NCBI GenBank assembly: GCA_036867785.1
Contig: CP145409.1
Location: 2,038,641 to 2,102,640 of the forward strand
DNA: 64,000 nt
DNA from: Plasmodiophora brassicae
Lineage: Eukaryota; Endomyxa: Phytomyxea; Phytomyxea; Plasmodiophorida
Direction: 5' to 3'
Shown: in pieces, positions 1 to 10,287 of the stretch
How positions within the stretch are numbered: the first letter of the stretch is position 1
Layout: every line of letters begins with the position of its first letter
The notes under the pieces: model-generated
Told to the model about the DNA's origin: nothing
The model's database searches: none
The model's input: the letters and a program-made list of their open reading frames with translations, nothing else
Made by a program: the position numbers and the translations under genes

Positions 1-213
1 CCCCCTCCCGTGTGTACGGTCGTTGATCGTCCCGTCCCCATCAGCTAACACCCCATACGTGCACAGATAGTCTGGGTTGGTGAGACCACCTCCCGCGGTC
101 CACACCACGAGGTGCGTCGCGGCGGTGCGCGCCGATGTGCGTTTCGTATATGACGACGGCCGAGGCGACGTTGTCTGGCGGGTTTTATGTCGATGATGGC
201 GGACGGGGAGTCG
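1..213. other. no gene seen at window edge
   Basis: Short stretch downstream of the EF-hand gene stop. I see no convincing reading frame; it may hold the 3' untranslated region of that gene. Confidence 0.5.
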
Positions 214-1727
214 TCACCCGCCACAGTTCTGCACGAGGACCGGGTCGGCCCGGTTGCGGATCGCCTGCGCCGACGCGATCCGGCGCAGGCGCGCCTGGCG
301 CTGGCGCCGGCCCCGCTCGACGGCCGCGTCGTCGACGTGGACGCCCCTGTCGAACCGTTCCGCGTCGGTGGCGAACGCGCACGATCCCGGTCCGGGCGTC
401 ACCGCGTCCCGGGTGGGCGACGACGACCGGACGCCGTCCTTGACGACGCGGGCGTCGCGGTCGACCCGGTGCCGGTCCAGGCGGTCGACCAGGTCGGCGA
501 AGTCGCCGTACGACAGGGACCCGACGTGGCCGGCGTCGAGGCGGCGCCACAGGTCGTCGACGTCGGCGGCGCCGTCCGCGATGGATCGCCAGCCTGGGGG
601 CGCGCACGCGTCAGCGACACGGGCGCGGCGACGAACGACGACGGTGGCGCGGTCGTACGGGCGCGCAGGTCGTCCCGATCGATGACGCCGTCGCCGTTCT
701 CGTCCAGGTACCGGAACAGGGCGCGGGTCGACGCGCGCCGCACGCGGGTCAGCCGCCCGAGGACGACGTCGACCTGGTCGAGGTCGGCCGCCTCGACGGG
801 GCGCTGGGCGCCCGCCGACGCCACCCGACGCGACGCGCGCCACGGGCGGTACCGCTGCACGTCGTCGTCGACGTCGTCGTCCTGGAACAGGTGCGTCACG
901 ATCCGCTCGACGGGGACGCCGTCGTCGTCGTCGTCCGCGCCGGCGCCGGCGACGAACTCGGCGAGGAACGCGGCGAGCTCGGCGTCGGTCAGGTCGATGT
1001 TGTACCGGGCGAGCGCCCGGCGGCAGTCGTCGCCGGTGACGACGCCGCGGTGCCGCGTGTCCCAGGAGCGGATCGCCGCCGACGGCACCGCCAGTCGCCG
1101 CATCCGGTCGCTCAGCGTCGTGACGACGCGTCGCGCCAGGCGACGCGCGTCCGGCTCCTGGAACAGGGGCGCCACCCGGGCCGAGCGCGTCGGCGGCGCC
1201 GTGCGCCGGGCGGCGGCGACCCGCTCCACCTCCCTGCAGGGCAGCGGCAGGCCCGAGCGGGCGACGGCGCCATCATCGTCGCCCGGCGGCTGCAGCAGGC
1301 CGGCGAACTGGTGGAACCGGACGTCGCCGTCGTCGTCGCCGGACGACGACGACGCCTGGCGCATGGCCCGGTGGACCGCGGCGATGTCGTCGGGCGTCGC
1401 CGACACGCCCTGCGACGCGACGAGCCGGGCGAGCTCGCCGACCGACAGGCGCCCGTTGCGGTCGGCGTCCCACTGGAGGAACATGCGCGCCAGCGACCCG
1501 TTGTTGTGGAAGTGCTCGCGCAGGTGCCCGATGATCCGCTCGTGGGGCGGCGGCGGCGGCGCCCTGGTCGCAGTAGTGGGCGCCGCTGACGACAGCGTGT
1601 ACCGCGGCGGGCGCGCCGGCGTCGGGGCCAACCGCTGCGCTCCCCGGGACGGAGGCGCCGTCCCAGGTCGTCGTCGTGGTCGGGTCGCCTGCGCAGGCAG
1701 ACGCGGGCGTCGCCATCGCAACGTCAT
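214..1727 (-). CDS. EF-hand calcium-binding protein
   Basis: Two exons, 1727..659 and 593..214, joined across a 65-nt GT..AG intron with frame kept (482 residues). A canonical EF-hand loop, DADRNGRLSVGE, lies near residue 100, and a second loop, DENGDGVIDRDD, lies just before the intron with Asp instead of Glu at position 12. Two degenerate hand-like segments are also visible, around RSWDTRHRGVVTGDD and in exon 2 around RLDAGHVGSLSYGDF. It probably binds calcium as a regulatory or buffering protein. The N-terminal ~75 residues are Pro/Arg-rich low complexity; a Met in another frame at 1716 opens a more ordinary-looking Ala/Thr-rich N-terminus, so the true start is uncertain. It is divergent from the gene starting at 1857, with about 130 bp between starts. 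Confidence 0.75.
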
Positions 1728-1856
1728 CCCGGTTAACAACAATTAGGGCGATCGGGCGGGCGGGGCCGTACTCGACGGCAGCAGGAGCACCGCCAGATTC
1801 CGAGAGAGAGTACGGCGGGCGATCGGCGCCAGGAAGACGACGCCTGCTATTCCGAC

Positions 1857-2468
1857 ATGGCGCAGGTGGTGGTGGAGGTGCCGCCCGGCAACGACGACAA
1901 GGCCGCCGTCCGGTTCAGCCGGACGCGCGGCATCAACGCGGCGATCGCGGCGGCGGCGCTGTCCGGCCTGTGCACGATCGGCACGGCCCTCTGCGCCTAC
2001 GTCGTCGTCGTGTCGCAGGACGCGCCGCCCAGCGTACCCGGGTCGGAGCTCGTCTCGCGCAAGTTCCTGGCCGCCGTCGGCTTCCTGGTCCTGTCCGGCC
2101 TGGCCGTCTTCCTGGCCACGCTCCCGATGCGCCTGGTGCGCATCACGGTCAGCGCGACGCGGGGGCGTCGCACCGGACGAGCGCTGACCTGTGGCGAACA
2201 GGTCGAGTTCCGCGGCGATCGCGTCGCTCTCCTGCACAGGAACGGGCTGCTGTCGACGGATACGACCCTCCAGTCGGTGGACGCGGACGACTTCCTCGGC
2301 GTCGCCGTCGTCGACAGCGAGGGCGACGCGAGCCGCCGCGTCGAGTTCCGCTGGCGCGACAAACAGTCGAGCGTGCACCTATCCGCCGCGTTCGAGCGCA
2401 TCTGGACGCACGACCAGAAGCTGGACGAGTTCGTCGCCCGCATCGACCGGCAGTGCTACGAGGTCTGA
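1857..2468 (+). CDS. two-pass membrane protein of unknown function
   Basis: Uninterrupted 203-residue frame starting at the first ATG after the divergent intergenic gap. Two hydrophobic segments, about residues 27-52 and 70-90, predict two membrane passes. They are followed by a soluble, charged C-terminal domain of ~110 residues that looks beta-rich (alternating VEFRGDRVALLHR, VEFRWRDKQ). I do not recognise the family. Codon use resembles the neighbouring real genes. The C-terminal part could be a cytosolic PH-like sensor, but that is only a guess from the strand pattern. Confidence 0.6.
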   Translation: MAQVVVEVPPGNDDKAAVRFSRTRGINAAIAAAALSGLCTIGTALCAYVVVVSQDAPPSVPGSELVSRKFLAAVGFLVLSGLAVFLATLPMRLVRITVSATRGRRTGRALTCGEQVEFRGDRVALLHRNGLLSTDTTLQSVDADDFLGVAVVDSEGDASRRVEFRWRDKQSSVHLSAAFERIWTHDQKLDEFVARIDRQCYEV

Positions 2469-2739
2469 GCGATGGCCGCCTGGGAACGTGTAAAATATCG
2501 CCATCCCCGCCCGCCCCCGCCTCTGCCTGGGAACTGGTTCGGGTTCGCCCATGTGAGTCCACCATGCGAGCAGGGCACGTGAATGTACTACATTGCGGGG
2601 GACGTCTCGACGGAGCCGCCCCCGCCCTACGACTGGTGCGCCCTGAGGTACTGACAGAGGGCGCCGGCCGCGAAGAACCTGGCGAGACAGGCGCCGCCGT
2701 TCAGCAACGACCGAAACGCAGGCACAACGCGCACAGGTC
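2469..2739. other. intergenic, convergent 3' ends
   Basis: Lies between the stop of the two-TM gene and the probable stop of the GIDE-like gene. It contains a 23-codon plus-strand frame at 2583..2654 carrying a PPPPY motif, which I do not call as a gene because nothing else supports it. Confidence 0.4.
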
Positions 2740-3845
2740 TTACAGGGCGCCCGTGATGGCACGGTCGATAGCACTCTCGTGCATCACCTCCACGAGGGTC
2801 TCCGCCGCCGACGTCGTCACCGCGGTGATCGACGGAGGATAGAGCGACCACCTGAGCAGCAGCAGCAGCGCCCCTGTTGGGATTCGGACGGGCACGAGAG
2901 CACGTGACGTTTGCCAGACCATGGGGGCACGGCGATCCGCAGACGCGACGACACCGAATCGTGCGTCACGTGGGCGACGACGAGCGCATCGCAGTCGACG
3001 GGCAGGACCGATACGCGCTCGATGTTCTCGAACGGAAGCCGAATGCCGAGCAGGGACGACACGAACGACGCGGCAAACGGGCGCACCGCATCCGTCTTCT
3101 CGCTCACCTGGACACGCCCCCCGGTCAGCGACGCGGGCGACCCGACCGGAACGCGACCCGTACCGTGTTGAGCAGGTCGGAGCAGAAGAACCTGGGCATG
3201 CTGGCCGACCGGTGGCTGTTGATCCACAGCTGCTGATCGGATGCGTTCCGGGCGGGGAACGGCAACCCCAGGTAGAACGGGGCGACGCGCACGTCTTGCG
3301 ACAGGAACATTTCCTGCAGGGCGCCGTAGTACGACACGTACCTGCCCGTCGTGACGTGCGACAGGATCACCACGGGCACCGTCGAGTGGGGCGACTCGAT
3401 CGGCGCCGGGCTGGGCCAGATATGAGATCATCCGGCGGGGGCACTTCCACGATCGGGTGGTCGCCTGTACCTGCGAATCGTGCCACGAATTTGCACAAGC
3501 CCTGCGACGACGGGTCAGACGATGACAACGGGGGCGCCTGTATGCAAACGCACTCGATCGTCCATGGGCCCGGATATCGTCGTCGAGCGCCGCCAGGTCG
3601 GTGACGACGGGCGCGTTCTGGATGCGCCAGGCGCGGTGCAGGTCGCGAAGCGCGCCGATCGCGTACAGCGCCCCGGCGGAGTGCAGCGCATACGTGATGC
3701 CCCGCCAGAGCAGCGAGCCGGCGTGGTCGTCGGCGTCAGCCTGCTGGCCCCCGCTGGCGTTGCGCACCATCACTGCAATCCCGTTCTGCCGCGACTGCAG
3801 GTCCCGTGTCGCGCAACTTCTGCACGGGGCCGCCCCATGGGCCAT
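2740..3845 (-). CDS. possible GIDE/MUL1-like membrane protein, multi-exon
   Basis: Exons 3845..3554, 3501..3471, 3410..3164 and 3107..about 2880 join in frame across 52-, 60- and 56-nt GT..AG introns; the last junction, near 2880, is unresolved. The probable final segment reads GALLLLLRW followed by a helical tail and a stop at 2740. An N-terminal hydrophobic segment (GITYALHSAGALYAIGAL) is followed by LVQIRGTIRSPAPIESPHS and a later VSVLPVDCDALVVAHV stretch. This layout resembles the BAM/GIDE region of MUL1-type mitochondrial outer-membrane ubiquitin ligases. I could not see the C-terminal RING expected of MUL1, so this may be a RING-less relative or an unrelated membrane protein. The assignment is by pattern only. 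Confidence 0.4.
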
Positions 3846-3911
3846 GGCTGAACCGGTCTACGACGCCGGCCACAGTGTGTGCCTAACCATCATTACAACG
3901 AGCTCCGGGTT

Positions 3912-6275
3912 TTAGAGGCCGGCCTGCGAGTGCCTCCGCAGGAAGCTACGCACGAATTCGTACTGGGTGACGTCGTCATGCCGGTCCAGGTGCTCCTGCT
4001 GCTGCTGATCCTCGACGAGCTCGCGCAGCTGTCGCCGGAAGATGATGTGCGTCAGGTCCTTCCTGGTGATCATCCCGGCGACGTGGTTTGTCGGCGTGAC
4101 GACCGGGATGTGCCGCAGGCCCATGGTGCGGTACAGTCGGAAGACGGTGCTGACCGGGGAGATCTGCTGGCAGACGTACGGGGCGGGGTCCATGTACGGC
4201 CTGAGGTCCATCTCCAGGTCCCGTTCCGAATCGCTAATCGTGACGTCCTCGATGGACGGGTACCTCGGGTACGACTGCTCCATGTCCTGGTCCCTGAGCA
4301 AGGGCGCGTCCCCGTACTGACGATGCTGCAGGAGGACGGTCAGGTGTTTGCGGGGGATCAGGCCTCGGAAGGCGCCGTCGCCATCCGGACCGACGACCGG
4401 GAACCCGTTATGCGAACACGAGCGCAGGACGTCGACGACGCGCCCGACGGTCTCGACCTCGCGGAACGAGACCGGGTCCGGCGACATGATGTCGGCCGCC
4501 AGCAGGTACTGCGCCACCGGCGGCGGGTCAAAGTCCAGGAACTGCCACCCGTTCAGGTGAATCTGGATGTCGTACAGCCCCTCGTTGAAGTAGCCGCCGA
4601 CCCACCGCGCCGTCATCAGCGTCGCCATGATCGGCAACCCGTACTGGATGTCGCCGGTCGCCTCGATCAGGATCACGGTCAGCGAGATTGTCATGCGCGC
4701 CATGCCGCCCAGGACGGCGGCGGCCCCGATCAGCGAGTACGTGCCCGGGTCGACGGTCGGCAGCGCCGCGTTCTCGTGCACGACCTGGCCGACGAGCCGG
4801 CCGAAACAGGCGCCGGCCAGCAGGCACGGGATGAACAACCCGGACGGGATCGCCATCCCGTAGCACCAGCAGGCGGCGACGAACACGACGAGGAAGACGA
4901 CGACGAGGTCGGCGGTGTCGAACGTGACGGACGTGTGGAACAGGAGCTTGACGGCGCTGTCGAATGGCACAAGCAGGATGCTGGCCCGCGGCGAGAACTG
5001 CCCGTGCGCGCAGTAGAACTGCACCAGCTGCCGCGCGTACTGCTCGTGCTCGCGGCCAATGCCGACGCAGGCCGGGCGCACCGCCAGGCACGCCACGAAG
5101 GCGACGAGGGCGAACACGGCGGCCGTCGCCGTGCACTCGGCGATGCGGCGGGCGGGCGACCGGACGTGCGCCTGGCGCCAGACGGTCAGCCGCCGGTTGC
5201 ATTCGTTGAAGGCGGCGCCGGCCAGGCCGCCGACGGCGCCCATGCCGATGAAGAGCGGCAGTTCGTAGGCGGAGTACGAGAACACGTTCTGGCCGTTGGA
5301 GGTGAAGTCGCCGAACGTGAACATGGACGAGTCGGAGAGCTTGCCCCAGTGGCGGTCGTCGCTGACGGCGGACGTGAACAGCGCCAGGAAGAAGTAGGAC
5401 ATCATGGAGCAGAAGAACGTTCGCCAGGTCAGCTTCTGGTTCCAGAACGACGACCCTTCCTCGAGAGCGAACAGGACGCCGCCGATCGGCGCGCCGAACG
5501 CGTTCGCGACGCCAGCGGCCGCCCCGGCCGACACGAACTCGCGCTTCTCCTTATCGTTCCGGAACTCGCCATTGTACTTCGTGCACGACGTATCGATACC
5601 CGCCACCGCGGACCTGCCCTGCGAGACGGCGGCGCCGCACACGGCGCCACAGTGAATCATCGGGCCCTCGATGCCCAGGGGCAGGCCGGCCGCCACAGAC
5701 AGGGACACGCCGATGGCTTTCACGAGCAGCGTCTTCACGCGGACGACACGCGGGACCTTCAGCCCGTTCAGGATGCACTTCACTTGCGGGATACCGCTCC
5801 CGGCGGCCATCGGTTCGACGTAGGCGACCAGGGCGCTGGCGACGCCGACAAAGGCGGCCGCCATCGTGCACTGGACAGCGATCGGCGCGACGACAAACCC
5901 TTGTCGGATGAGGCGGTCCACAGCGGCGAACCTGTAGCGTTGCAGGGAATGGGAGAGCGCCCAGACGCACAGGGCGACCAACGCCATCGTGAAGGAGACC
6001 AGGGAGATGAGGAGCCAGCGGAGCAGGGCGCGATGCTTGAAGAACGTTGGCGTCCGGGATCGGATCTCCAGGCGTCGCACCAGCGAATGCGATTCGAAGC
6101 AGTCGAACGTGTCAAAGTCGGGCTCCGGCGATGATGACGGCGACGGCGACGGCGACCATCGAGCGTTATCCGCGGCGGCATCGCCATCGATCAGCAGACG
6201 CTCCTCCATGGAGAGAGGACGAGCCGCTGGGTGGCCGCGCCGTCCAGTTTTGCCACGTTTGTACCGCTGGGACAC
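3912..6275 (-). CDS. CLC-family chloride channel or Cl-/H+ exchanger
   Basis: Single uninterrupted frame of 787 residues. It moves chloride across an endomembrane or the plasma membrane. Signatures in order: GSGIPQVK (selectivity loop), GIEGPMIHCGA carrying the gating glutamate, and GMAIPSGLFIPCLLAG, followed by two CBS domains in the C-terminal third (around DIMSPDPVSF and QISPVSTVFRL). The Met-Ile-His after EGP and the GSGIP-x-VK-x-ILNG context resemble the CLC-6/7 and plant CLC group, mostly endosomal or vacuolar exchangers. The usual GKEGP/GREGP lysine or arginine is Ile here. The N-terminal ~85 residues are Ser/Pro-rich and acidic. Unlike the SHMT and HCCS genes it has no intron. Confidence 0.95.
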   Translation of the reverse strand: MSQRYKRGKTGRRGHPAARPLSMEERLLIDGDAAADNARWSPSPSPSSSPEPDFDTFDCFESHSLVRRLEIRSRTPTFFKHRALLRWLLISLVSFTMALVALCVWALSHSLQRYRFAAVDRLIRQGFVVAPIAVQCTMAAAFVGVASALVAYVEPMAAGSGIPQVKCILNGLKVPRVVRVKTLLVKAIGVSLSVAAGLPLGIEGPMIHCGAVCGAAVSQGRSAVAGIDTSCTKYNGEFRNDKEKREFVSAGAAAGVANAFGAPIGGVLFALEEGSSFWNQKLTWRTFFCSMMSYFFLALFTSAVSDDRHWGKLSDSSMFTFGDFTSNGQNVFSYSAYELPLFIGMGAVGGLAGAAFNECNRRLTVWRQAHVRSPARRIAECTATAAVFALVAFVACLAVRPACVGIGREHEQYARQLVQFYCAHGQFSPRASILLVPFDSAVKLLFHTSVTFDTADLVVVFLVVFVAACWCYGMAIPSGLFIPCLLAGACFGRLVGQVVHENAALPTVDPGTYSLIGAAAVLGGMARMTISLTVILIEATGDIQYGLPIMATLMTARWVGGYFNEGLYDIQIHLNGWQFLDFDPPPVAQYLLAADIMSPDPVSFREVETVGRVVDVLRSCSHNGFPVVGPDGDGAFRGLIPRKHLTVLLQHRQYGDAPLLRDQDMEQSYPRYPSIEDVTISDSERDLEMDLRPYMDPAPYVCQQISPVSTVFRLYRTMGLRHIPVVTPTNHVAGMITRKDLTHIIFRRQLRELVEDQQQQEHLDRHDDVTQYEFVRSFLRRHSQAGL

Positions 6276-6414
6276 AATGGTAATATCGGCCGCGTGTACT
6301 CCCCCTCCCCCCTCAACGGCATGGCTGTGAAACCGTTAAGAGTACGCCAGGCCCCCAACTGTTTGTGTGACCAGCCTGTTAAATGAAACCGCCCGGTGGC
6401 TAGGGCGTTTGTCT

Positions 6415-6972
6415 TTATAGGTGAAGACCAGCCAGATCAGGCATAACATTGTACCGCGTGTTGCACAGGCGTATGATGCGCTGGTTTCCCAGGGCGAACG
6501 CGTCATTGAGCGCTTCCCGGCCGACGGTGGCGCCCGCTTCCAGCAGGATGGCCACGATGCGGTCCGAGCCCTGTTCAATAGCGGATTGCAGAGGGGTGAC
6601 TCCGAACACGTCACGCCCGTCGACACGGGCGCCGTTCGCGATCAGCTCTTGGACGCAGTTGGCATGGTGCAGCGAGATGGCAAGGTCCAGGGCGGACCGA
6701 AACGCACATTGTGAGTTCGGGTCGGCGCCCGCTTGCACAACCGGGCGGATACCTTCCGCGAAGTTCTTCTCGACGATGACGCAGATGATGGGCATATCGA
6801 ACACCTGCTCGGCGGTCGGTATACGCGCCTTGACGTTCGCGCCGCGCGCGATCGCAGCCCGCAGGCCATCGACAGACCGACGAGCGACTGCAACGAGCAT
6901 TTCGGAATCAGCACTGTCAGGCATCGCCTGCACGACGACTCCCAGCACGATCAACGCCACTGCCGACCACAT
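6415..6972 (-). CDS. small secreted or membrane ankyrin-repeat protein
   Basis: 185-residue frame. The first ~17 residues (WSAVALIVLGVVVQA) look like a signal peptide or anchor. The rest contains about four ankyrin-type repeats, the clearest being SALDLAISLHHANCVQELIANGARVDGRD and the next, VTPLQSAIEQGSDRIVAILLEAGA. It is a protein-interaction module with no enzymatic motif. A lumenal or extracellular ankyrin protein is less common than a cytosolic one. It sits downstream of the CLC gene on the same strand but starts independently, with ~140 bp between them. Confidence 0.7.
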   Translation of the reverse strand: MWSAVALIVLGVVVQAMPDSADSEMLVAVARRSVDGLRAAIARGANVKARIPTAEQVFDMPIICVIVEKNFAEGIRPVVQAGADPNSQCAFRSALDLAISLHHANCVQELIANGARVDGRDVFGVTPLQSAIEQGSDRIVAILLEAGATVGREALNDAFALGNQRIIRLCNTRYNVMPDLAGLHL

Positions 6973-7845
6973 CGTTCACCAACTGCCGCCGCTGCGGACC
7001 GTGCGGCGACGTCACCGAGAACGTGCCCGCTGCGAAACCAAGTCGAACGCGACTATTATTATCTCCTCAGAAGATTCTCCTGTTACAGCCGCCATATGGC
7101 TCGTCGACATGTATTCTGCGCCTACGACGACCGGCCAGGGTTTGGATTTATCCGCACAGTCCCGCCGGATGGCGGCCGCTGCTGCTCATGTTCGTGGTCG
7201 CGTCGAGGGCTTCGGCGTCGGCACGCTTCGGAGGGGCGGCCGACGGACTCCGTCACGGTGTGCGCACGTGGCCCCAGCCACGACGGTGGGAGCAGGCGTC
7301 CCGAATTGGGCGCGCCGACACGGGGCGGGCGAATGCGGACGCCGCGGTGGACGTGGGATTCCTCCCCGGTCCGCCTGGGGCGATCGCTCGTCGGCCTCAT
7401 TAGCGATTTTGTGTGCGTTTGCGTGTGGGTGCTGTGCGTGTACGCGTGTGTTTGCGTATCTGTGTTGTTGTCGGCGTGGGCGTGTGTGTGCGCGAGTATC
7501 GAGCAACTGCAACCGTCTTTGTCTATTAGAACGGGGCCAGCAGCGGTCTGCCTCGACCAGAAAGGAGACAGCGTGCTGCCCACCCGTGCCGCGTGTGGTG
7601 GGCGTATGCTTGATGCTTAAAACGCGACGCGCCGATCTGAAAATCTCGGTACGGAACCGCATGCCTACCCTTCCTGATGTGCCTTTGTAATAACTCGGAT
7701 CTCTACTCAGTGGTCTCTCGTTGTACTTTGCCTGCTCGAAACGTGCATCTGGGCACAACTTGGTATTGCTGACGGTGGGCACGATTCGCACGGATCGTCG
7801 TACCTGAGCCGCGAGGTTGAAAACGTTGCGAACAACGGGGTCCAG
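6973..7845. other. intergenic, TG-rich low complexity
   Basis: Several overlapping frames are open here on both strands, but their products are low-complexity Arg/Pro/His stretches with no domain, so I call no gene. A GTGTGCGTTTGCGTG-like TG-rich tract covers about 7410-7500. The right end probably carries the bZIP promoter and 5' leader. Confidence 0.5.
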
Positions 7846-7990
7846 GTGACCGAACTCGAACCGTTCCTCTTCTCGCCCCCTATCGAGCTACCGATTGTTC
7901 GGCCGCCTCCGAAGGTCTTCTATCCATCGCCGGTTCTACGGCCTTCGTCCCTAAAGCAGTTCCTGCACGTGTCGTTTGAACCTCGTACGG

Positions 7991-8958
7991 ATGACGATGA
8001 CGAAGGCGATGGCGCCGCCGGACGCGTCGCTGTTTGACGAGGTCGTCCTGCTTAACGACGACGTCGACCCGTTCGACACCTCCGTTATGATGACGATCTC
8101 GCCAAACGGATCGTCGTCGTGGAACTCGGATGATTCCGTGCAATCGCCCGCTCCACCGGCGACGGTGGTCCCCCTTAAGGATCTGATCCAAGACCATGCT
8201 GTTAAGGTGCAACGTCTATCTCGCAAGGCGAAACTCGCACGGTATGGCTCGGTCGGTTGCACCTCGCTGTCATGTCAATCACACAGACTATCGTTGCTTT
8301 CAGGGACAATCGCAAGCGCAAGTCGAGCCGCCTGAATGAATTAGAAGCGGAGTGCACTGCGCTGCGGGCTGAAGTCGAACGTCTTCGAGGGCGCGAGCGC
8401 GAAACTCTTCGTTTGCTGCGAGAAGGAGGAGGCAACTGCTCCGTCCACGATTATATCGTCCGCCAGCACCTGCAGGACTTAGTCACGGCGCAGCAGCCGA
8501 TGCATGGCTTTAACGAGACGCTGCTGGACCTGACAGCAGTGTATGACGAGAACGGCATGATGCGACTTGAGGCGATCAAACGTGCGGCGATGGATCGCTC
8601 AAGCCCTCCCGAACGCTTCCTGGCCTGGGCCATGTCTCGTCTGAATCCATCGTTCTTCACCGACGAGAACGGGATGTGGGTCAGCCTGTTCCAGAGGCGC
8701 CTCGGTCTATCGGACGTTCAGCTCCAGCGCCTGCGCGATCACGCGTGTCCGCTGGCGCAGGCGCAGTCTCGTGTGAAGATCGAGATCGAAGCCGAATTCG
8801 ACGCCCTTCGTCAGCGCTGGGAGGCCTACGGGCACGACGCGCGTCGCCTACTCGGCGCCGTTCTCTCTACAATGACAGACGACCAGTTCGTCAAGTTGGT
8901 GGAATGGGTCGGCAACAACGAGATCTGCGTGAACCAGCTTATTCAGGAGCTGCCTTAG
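7991..8958 (+). CDS. bZIP transcription factor
   Basis: Exons 7991..8241 and 8304..8958 join across a 62-nt intron (301 residues) and only the join makes the bZIP. SRKAKLAR from exon 1 runs into DNRKRKSSRLNELEAE from exon 2, followed by a leucine-zipper heptad series to about residue 125. It should bind DNA as a dimer in the nucleus. The N-terminus is acidic (DEVVLLNDDVDPFD), suggesting an activation domain. The ~170-residue C-terminal part is helical and unassigned. An open frame at 7846..8037 overlaps the start out of frame and may be an upstream ORF or an alternative first exon. An AATAAA lies about 60 bases after the stop. Confidence 0.85.
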
Positions 8959-9006
8959 TTAATCGATTCGCTCCTATAGAATACTTTACGATGCGTCCGC
9001 GCATCG

Positions 9007-9290
9007 TCATTCGTCAATAAAGCACGGCATCATCGTCGTTAGACGTGAGCGCGACCGGAGCGAGTTGCAGGAATGTCCTCCTCGCGGAGCCGGCTCTCGC
9101 ACGCCGACTTGGGTCGCTTCCCCGATCCCTGGGGCCTTCAGCAGCGTCTCCGCAACGGGAAGTGATTCATGTCTAGCGGCCAGGTGAGTTGAAGTCTCCT
9201 GGTTTCTGTAGCGCACTCCGACGAGTCGCTATCTAGCAACCTGCCTGACGATCGACGTGCCAGCTGGTCGCGTCACTTGATCAAGGCCGG
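9007..9290 (-). pseudogene. ankyrin-repeat relic
   Basis: A short minus-strand frame reads TSTHLAARHESLPVAETLLKAPGI, an ankyrin repeat close in wording to LLKAPGID in the Skp1-fold/ankyrin gene at 22664-23977. Only about one repeat is recognisable and no start or flanking repeats are seen. It is most likely a fragment of a related gene left after duplication or deletion. Confidence 0.45.
9017..9022 (+). terminator. polyadenylation hexamer AATAAA
   Basis: AATAAA 59 bases downstream of the bZIP stop codon, in the expected place for cleavage and polyadenylation. Inferred from the motif alone. Confidence 0.4.
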
Positions 9291-10287
9291 CAGCGGTTGC
9301 CGCGGCGTCCATAGCGTAATGGCGTTCCCCATGCTGCCTACTTGTATTTAGGGCTAGATGTACTTATTCGCGTCAATTACCCGGATGTGTTTGGTGGTCT
9401 TAGAGCACCTCGACGGGCTCGACAGCTCAAGCTACCACTGCTTCTGTGCAATGCCAAAAATCCAACACCACGCTCTGCAATATATGAGTCGCGCGCCCTA
9501 ACGCGATTCCAGACTTCGGACTCCGCGGCGGACTCCGTGCGCGGACTCCGGTGGACCGCATTGTCAATTGATTCGTCGCACGGTTCAAGAACGTACGCCG
9601 CTCGATGCTTGTAGGTAGTTATTTCTGAACACAATTCCTGCTCCGTGTAGTCCAGCCTCTAGAGCTGCTGTAACACCGAAGTCCCCACCGGCGCTGCAGC
9701 GGTGCTGTCCAATGGGCAGTCCTGTAGAGGCAGAGCAATTTGGAACACTTGGGCACTGGCCGGACTGTGAAGTGTCCATGATCAGAATCTTGTTGTCCAC
9801 ATCGTTTACTGTTGAACGTTTGACGTCAACGGACGCAGTCAACTAATTCGCGGCGTTCACAGGTTGCTGAATGCTGGCATCGAGGAGTATCTCGTTCTCA
9901 GGTAAGGATACGTACCCGGTATTTTCAAGTTGCCCACACGATGATCGATTATTCATTCAAATGTCTTCTTGCCATTGAGGAGGGGGTGATAGCCCTCCGA
10001 ATGAAACCACTATTGCTCTGTTTCTGAGTGTGCCCCATTCATTTCGGTTTCAACGTGCCCATTTCGCTCTGCAGCCAGGTCTGACGCAAATCCTGCTGTG
10101 CACATAGGTCGTCGTGCAGGTTCGCATTGCAGATGCCGTCTCACAGCGTAGCAACATAATATATAAACCGACCACTCATTCCTGTCCGCATAACGGCGTT
10201 GATCGTGCCCGCGCTGCGATACGTGCCTGTCGAACGCCCGCCCGGCTGGCTTCGACCGCCGTCGCGCGCGGTGCAAAACCTGACGAG
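9291..10287. other. intergenic, AT-richer
   Basis: About 1 kb without a supported gene, lower in GC than the flanking coding regions. No repeat or RNA gene is recognisable. It probably holds the promoter of the GT61 gene at its right end. Confidence 0.5.

Noticed and set aside
187-1746. 519-codon plus-strand frame opposite the EF-hand gene
   Set aside because: Arg/Ser/Pro low complexity, shadow of the EF-hand reading frame.
2583-2654. 23-codon plus-strand frame with a PPPPY motif
   Set aside because: Too short, no splice link to the upstream gene keeps frame, and proline codons are expected by chance at this GC content.
3879-6134. 751-codon plus-strand frame opposite the CLC gene
   Set aside because: Antisense shadow caused by GC-rich codons; the minus-strand product is a clear CLC protein.
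7186-7791. 201-codon minus-strand frame
   Set aside because: Product is low-complexity His/Arg/Pro, and it lies across a TG-rich tract; no domain.
7850-7920. tRNA-like A and B box strings on the minus strand (TAGCTCGATAGGGG and GGTTCGAGTTCGG)
   Set aside because: The boxes are too close together and no acceptor or anticodon stem pairs.
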